From assembly GCF_002209535.1 (NCBI RefSeq), contig NZ_NJIG01000006.1, positions 186,001 through 250,000 on the forward strand: a stretch of 64,000 nt of DNA, written 5' to 3'. The DNA is from Achromobacter marplatensis. GTDB lineage: Bacteria; Pseudomonadota; Gammaproteobacteria; Burkholderiales; Burkholderiaceae_B. Position numbers and translations under genes: made by a program. Of the stretch, positions 60,517 through 64,000 are shown one piece after another (positions within the stretch are counted from its first letter, which is position 1; each line of letters begins with the position of its first letter). Under the pieces are notes generated by a model. That model did no database searches. It saw only the letters and a list, made by a program, of their open reading frames with translations, and was not told where the DNA came from.

Positions 60517-61212
60517 TCAGATCACGCTGATGCGCAATTCGGCCAGCAGCACGGCCGCCTGCGCTTTAGAGATGGTCGCGCCGGCCAGGCGCGCGGCAAC
60601 CGTCAGGTCGATGCCGCTCAAGTCCACTTCACGCAGGTCGGCGCCTTCAAAGCGGACGTTCTTCAAGTTGGCGTTGCGTAGGCTGCCGCCATGGAACACG
60701 GCGTCGCGAAAATCACTGCCGGCCAGGTCGGCATCAGAGAAGTCCAGCTGCATGATGTTGGACTTGCGGAACGACACGCCGCGCAGCAGCGCGCCCACCA
60801 GCAGGCATTCCTCCACGGTCCAGCCCAGGCAGGCGATGCCGTCGAAATCGGAACCGGTCAGCTTGCAGCCCTGGAACCGGGCCGCCGCCAAGCGAGCCCG
60901 GCGCCAGTTGGCGTTGTTCAGGTCGCAGTTCTGGAACACGGCGTCGCTGGCGTCGGCCGAGGCGAAGCTGGCTTGGCCGCCGCGGCAACGCACCCATGAC
61001 GTATCGGCAAGCGTGGCGCCCTGGAATGAGGCATTCGCAATGGCGCAGGCCGTGAACCGCGCGCCGCGTAAATCCAGCCGGGAAAAGTCGGCATCCTGAA
61101 AATCGCAGTCCTGGAACGACAGCGGTTTGCCCGCCGCACGTTCAATCAAGGCCTCCATTGCCTTGCGGTCCACGTGAGAGTCGGTCACGGTTTCAATCGG
61201 GTCTTGCGTCAT
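60517..61212 (-). CDS. Pentapeptide-repeat protein (Qnr-like length)
   Basis: From the ATG at 61212 (231 aa) the protein is mostly A(D/N)LxX-type pentapeptides: FQDCDFQDADFSRLDLRGARF, then three further blocks, ending with ATISKAQAAVLLAELRISVI. It should form a right-handed beta-helix. Length, a mid-protein loop and the C-terminal dimerisation-like helix resemble Qnr/McbG proteins that protect DNA gyrase, but the resemblance is by eye. It is monocistronic. The phosphorelay operon lies upstream on the same strand. Confidence 0.85.
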   Translation of the reverse strand: MTQDPIETVTDSHVDRKAMEALIERAAGKPLSFQDCDFQDADFSRLDLRGARFTACAIANASFQGATLADTSWVRCRGGQASFASADASDAVFQNCDLNNANWRRARLAAARFQGCKLTGSDFDGIACLGWTVEECLLVGALLRGVSFRKSNIMQLDFSDADLAGSDFRDAVFHGGSLRNANLKNVRFEGADLREVDLSGIDLTVAARLAGATISKAQAAVLLAELRISVI

Positions 61213-61329
61213 GCATCGGGTCTCGGTTCGGTGCTCCGGGGGCGAGGCTGGAACGCGCCACGCCCGGCGGGGCAAGCGCTAGGATACCAAGCTAGTAAGG
61301 TCGTCGAGGTCATAGGATTTCGTAAAGGG

Positions 61330-61980
61330 TTACTGGAAAATCCCGCATTCGACGCAGAACGCTACCAGTTCCTGGTCGGTCTGCACATTCAGCTTGCGCA
61401 TGGCGGAAATCTTTTGTCCGCTAACGGTCTTGACGCTGCGTTGCAGCGTCTCGGCGACTTGCATCATGGACTCGCCGCGGATGAAGTGGCGCAGCACTTC
61501 GAACTCTTTGGGCGACAGGCTATTGATGCGTTCGCCAATGAACCTGGTGTGAGAATCCTCGACGCCTTCGCGCTGAAAGCCGGGAGGGTAGTAGTTGCGG
61601 CCGGCCTGCAGCGTCCGTAAGGCGGTCACGATTTCGGCCAGGTTGTCGCGCTTGAGCACCACGGCGGACACCCCCGCGTCGTACAGCGCAGAGATGATCA
61701 TGGGATTGGACACCATGGTCAGCACGACAAGCCGCGCGCGCGGGAAATGCCGTGCCAGGTACTGGACCAGACGGATGCCGTCGCCGTAGGTGTCGTCGCC
61801 TGGCATGGAATAGTCGGTGATGATCACATCCGGCTGGCCGCCGCGCAGATGCTCGACCAGCGCCGTCGGGCTGGACAGCGTCGCAGTGATCTCGAAACTG
61901 AGTTCGCGATCAAGCAGGTCGCGCATGGCCATCAGCACCAGGGGATGGTCATCGGCAAGGACTATTCTGAGTCGTTCCAT
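61330..61980 (-). CDS. RcsB-like response regulator
   Basis: From the ATG at 61980 the acidic pair is D10/D11 and the phospho-acceptor is D56 in IITDYSMPGD, the same numbering as in RcsB. The YGDGIRLVQYLARHFP segment and the C-terminal HTH (LSPKEFEVLRHFIRGESMMQVAETLQRSVKTVS) also follow RcsB closely. An ATG at 62034 would add 18 residues. It follows the HPt gene and hybrid kinase gene on the same strand, so it is the terminal output of that phosphorelay. Confidence 0.9.
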   Translation of the reverse strand: MERLRIVLADDHPLVLMAMRDLLDRELSFEITATLSSPTALVEHLRGGQPDVIITDYSMPGDDTYGDGIRLVQYLARHFPRARLVVLTMVSNPMIISALYDAGVSAVVLKRDNLAEIVTALRTLQAGRNYYPPGFQREGVEDSHTRFIGERINSLSPKEFEVLRHFIRGESMMQVAETLQRSVKTVSGQKISAMRKLNVQTDQELVAFCVECGIFQ

Positions 61981-62037
61981 TCGAAGGCGCACGGCGACGT
62001 GAGCAGGTGGGACATCGGGGCTATGCTGCGCCATGAC

Positions 62038-62376
62038 TCATACCTGAACCAGGAAAGCTCGCAGTTCAAGCATGAGACTTGATGCCATCCGAAACGCGTG
62101 CTCGTTCCAGCCGTCACGCCTGACCTGCGTGTCGAAGGCATCGACGCGTGTCAATATTTCGGTCAGTTTTACCATGGCCAGCGCGCCGCGTATGCGATGC
62201 AGCATCAGCTGGGCCGCCTGCCCGTCGCGTTGGGCAAGCGACTGTTCCAGCGTCGCCACGTCGCTACTCATCGTGTCCAGGAAAAGGCGGCGGAGCCTGG
62301 CGGGCACGGTGGGGCCCGGGTCAGCAAGTCGAGACGCTTCGCCGCCCCGCTGGGGCACCTTGGGATCGTGAGGCAT
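62038..62376 (-). CDS. Stand-alone histidine phosphotransfer (HPt) protein
   Basis: A 112-residue helical protein with the HPt motif MLHRIRGALAM; the phosphorylated residue is H60. It lies 2 bp after the stop of the hybrid kinase and immediately before the RcsB-like gene, so the relay is probably kinase His to receiver Asp to H60 to D56. RcsD-like systems carry HPt on a membrane protein; here it is a separate small cytosolic carrier. Confidence 0.88.
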   Translation of the reverse strand: MPHDPKVPQRGGEASRLADPGPTVPARLRRLFLDTMSSDVATLEQSLAQRDGQAAQLMLHRIRGALAMVKLTEILTRVDAFDTQVRRDGWNEHAFRMASSLMLELRAFLVQV

Positions 62377-62378
62377 GG

Positions 62379-64000
62379 TCAGCTCCGGACACCTTGCAGC
62401 GTCTGCAGGGCTTGGCGCATCGCGGACAGTGCCAACGGCTTGACCAGCAGACGCGTCATGCCGGCATTCTTGCCGCGGCGTTGCTCGTCTTCGAAGGCGT
62501 TCGCGGTGATGCCAAGGATGGGACCTTCATATCCCCGCTTGCGCAGTCGGCGTGTGAACTCGTACCCGTCGACAAGGGGCATGTTCAAGTCGGTCAGCAC
62601 GGCGTCGAAATCCAGCAAGCCGGGCAAGTTCAGCGCCTCTTGGCCATCGCCTGCCAAGACGACAGTGCAACCCAGGTGTTCCAGTTGTTCGCGCAGGATG
62701 AATTGGCTGATCGGATTGTCTTCCGCAACCAGCACCCGCAAATTCAGGGCTTCGGTGGCGGCTTTGGCCTGATGCGGCATGCTGCGGGCCAGGCCGATGT
62801 GCGCCTGATGGACCGCCTGGCGGATGCTGGCAAGACTGTAGGCGTTGGCGAACCAGGTGCGCGGACTGCTTTCAACTGGCGCAGGCAAGCCCGGCGGATG
62901 GATGATGACTTGCGGGCCGTGCCAGTCGCCGCGCCTGTCCGTGTGCGGCCAGGCCTGCACCAGCACGGCGGGGTCCAGGGCCGCTGTGCCGGCTAAGGGA
63001 TAAGGCAAGGCCACGGCTCCCCAGTGGCGCAGCCATCCGCACAAGTTGTGGACGATCTCGGGTACGGCACCCTGCACGTACACGGCCGTGCCGCTCAGAT
63101 CGGGGCCTGCGGCCTCGGGGGGGGCCGACGCCTGCGGCAGCCGGACGTCGAACGTGACGCTGGTGCCCAGGCCGAGTTCGCTGACGGCGTTGATCCGGCC
63201 CTGCATCGCCTCCGCAAGGCGACGGCAGATGGACAGCCCGAGGCCCGTTCCCGGCAAGGCAGCCGGATCGTCCGTCGACACTTGGTAATAGGGGTCGAAC
63301 AAGCTGATTTGATGCTCCGGCGCGATGCCGGCGCCCGTATCCGCGACCTGAAAGCCCAGGCAGATGCCTTCGTGGCTGCTGCCGGCCAGCTTCAGGCGCA
63401 ACACGATCCGGCCCGAGTCCGTGAACTTGACGGCGTTGCTGACCAGATTGTCGAGTATCTGCCGGATGCGCATGGCATCACCGATCACGGCGGCGGGCAT
63501 GTCGGGGTCGGCCAGGGCATAGGTCTGCAACCCTTTGGCTTGGGCGCGCGCGGCAAAACTGGCGACGACGCTGTTGAGCAATTCAACGGGCGAGAACGGC
63601 GCGCACTGCAACGCGGTGTGGCCGGCTTCGATGCGGGAGAGGTCCAGCGTGTCGTTGATCGTCCGCAGCAACGTCGCTGACGATTGCTGGACGGTTTCGA
63701 GATACTGCGCCTGTTGGGGGCTGACAGGGGTCAGCGAGAACAGTTCCAGCGTGCCGAGGATGCCGTATAGCGGCGTTCGGATCTCGTGGCTCATCGTGGT
63801 GAGGAACACGGTCTTGGCCTGGTTGGCGGCCTCGGCATCGCGTTTGGCCTGTAGCAGCGATTGTTCGGCGCGCCTGAGCGATGATAGGTCCCCGGCCAGG
63901 GTTTCGTATTGGCGCACCGCGGGCAAGACAAGGTGGCGGCGGATGTAGCGAATCTGCAGGACGACGGCAAACGTCAGCAACAGGCAAGCGATGGCCGCTG
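62379..64000 (-). CDS. Hybrid sensor histidine kinase, N-terminus beyond window
   Basis: The frame is open to the right edge, so only the C-terminal 540 residues are present. The visible part starts in a hydrophobic TM helix, then a coiled coil, HisKA with the phospho-acceptor in TMSHEIRTPLYG, HATPase (NLVSNAVKFTDSG, DTGAGIAPEHQ, GTGLGLSICRR), a linker, and a receiver domain (VLVAEDNPISQ; phospho-acceptor in AVLTDLNMPLVDG). It lacks an attached HPt, which is supplied by the next gene. Architecture is RcsC/EvgS/BvgS-like; sensor domain type cannot be told here. Confidence 0.92.
   Translation of the reverse strand, partial: AAIACLLLTFAVVLQIRYIRRHLVLPAVRQYETLAGDLSSLRRAEQSLLQAKRDAEAANQAKTVFLTTMSHEIRTPLYGILGTLELFSLTPVSPQQAQYLETVQQSSATLLRTINDTLDLSRIEAGHTALQCAPFSPVELLNSVVASFAARAQAKGLQTYALADPDMPAAVIGDAMRIRQILDNLVSNAVKFTDSGRIVLRLKLAGSSHEGICLGFQVADTGAGIAPEHQISLFDPYYQVSTDDPAALPGTGLGLSICRRLAEAMQGRINAVSELGLGTSVTFDVRLPQASAPPEAAGPDLSGTAVYVQGAVPEIVHNLCGWLRHWGAVALPYPLAGTAALDPAVLVQAWPHTDRRGDWHGPQVIIHPPGLPAPVESSPRTWFANAYSLASIRQAVHQAHIGLARSMPHQAKAATEALNLRVLVAEDNPISQFILREQLEHLGCTVVLAGDGQEALNLPGLLDFDAVLTDLNMPLVDGYEFTRRLRKRGYEGPILGITANAFEDEQRRGKNAGMTRLLVKPLALSAMRQALQTLQGVRS

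Noticed and set aside
1-64000. tRNA, rRNA, insertion sequence, prophage, CRISPR array or toxin-antitoxin pair
   Set aside because: None seen. Intergenic gaps are short, no transposase, integrase or Cas domain appears in any real frame, and no regularly spaced repeats occur apart from the three 10-bp copies at 35808.

Overview
The window is a gene-dense, high-GC (roughly two-thirds G+C by eye) chromosomal segment of a betaproteobacterium, most likely Alcaligenaceae and probably Achromobacter or a close Bordetella relative. This is inferred from three separate Bug/TctC-type periplasmic binding proteins (an expanded family in that group), many LysR, GntR and two-component regulators, and the overall gene repertoire. 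I saw no rRNA, tRNA, insertion sequence, prophage or CRISPR array. Nearly all space is coding and neighbouring genes often overlap by 4 bp (ATGA).

Layout. 1-6 kb: a lone CheY-like regulator with a hypothetical protein; small proteins; then a GntR / cupin / DapA-like lyase / Bug cassette with a candidate operator. 6-13 kb: LysR regulator and serine hydroxymethyltransferase, a ChaA-like cation antiporter behind a clear guanidine-II (mini-ykkC) riboswitch, a LysE exporter, a PIG-L deacetylase with a probable beta-propeller tail, and a GNAT protein. 13-17.5 kb: a LysR plus oxygenase-like pair divergent from an ArgH-family lyase and its Bug protein. 17.5-29 kb: a membrane alpha/beta hydrolase coupled to a C-terminally truncated GST, then a class II aldolase-like protein, YceI, hydrolases, an FAD monooxygenase, and a degenerate HD-GYP/LuxR regulator. 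29-33 kb: a third Bug cassette (DUF1932 dehydrogenase, Bug, RraA-like aldolase, GntR). 33-37 kb: a QseBC/PmrAB-like two-component pair divergent from mipA, and a DyP peroxidase.

37-44.4 kb is the most interesting part. Two tandem small genes encode peptides with the same 32-residue double-glycine leader architecture and short cationic Gly/Pro-rich cores. They are followed by an HlyD/CvaA-type adaptor and a C39-peptidase ABC exporter (CvaB type). This is a compact peptide-secretion locus with no recognisable immunity or modification gene. Facing it is a histidine kinase bracketed by two NarL-type response regulators.

44.5-64 kb: a methyl-accepting chemotaxis protein with a candidate sigma-28 promoter, a Cys-free hypothetical protein, a UvrA2-like ABC protein coupled to a GNAT, a DUF4239-like membrane protein, an aldo/keto reductase, a metallophosphoesterase, LprI-like protein and Tag glycosylase, a MarR-GNAT fusion with a promoter-embedded tandem operator, a Tat-exported phospholipase C, a pentapeptide protein, and an RcsC-HPt-RcsB-like phosphorelay that runs off the right edge.
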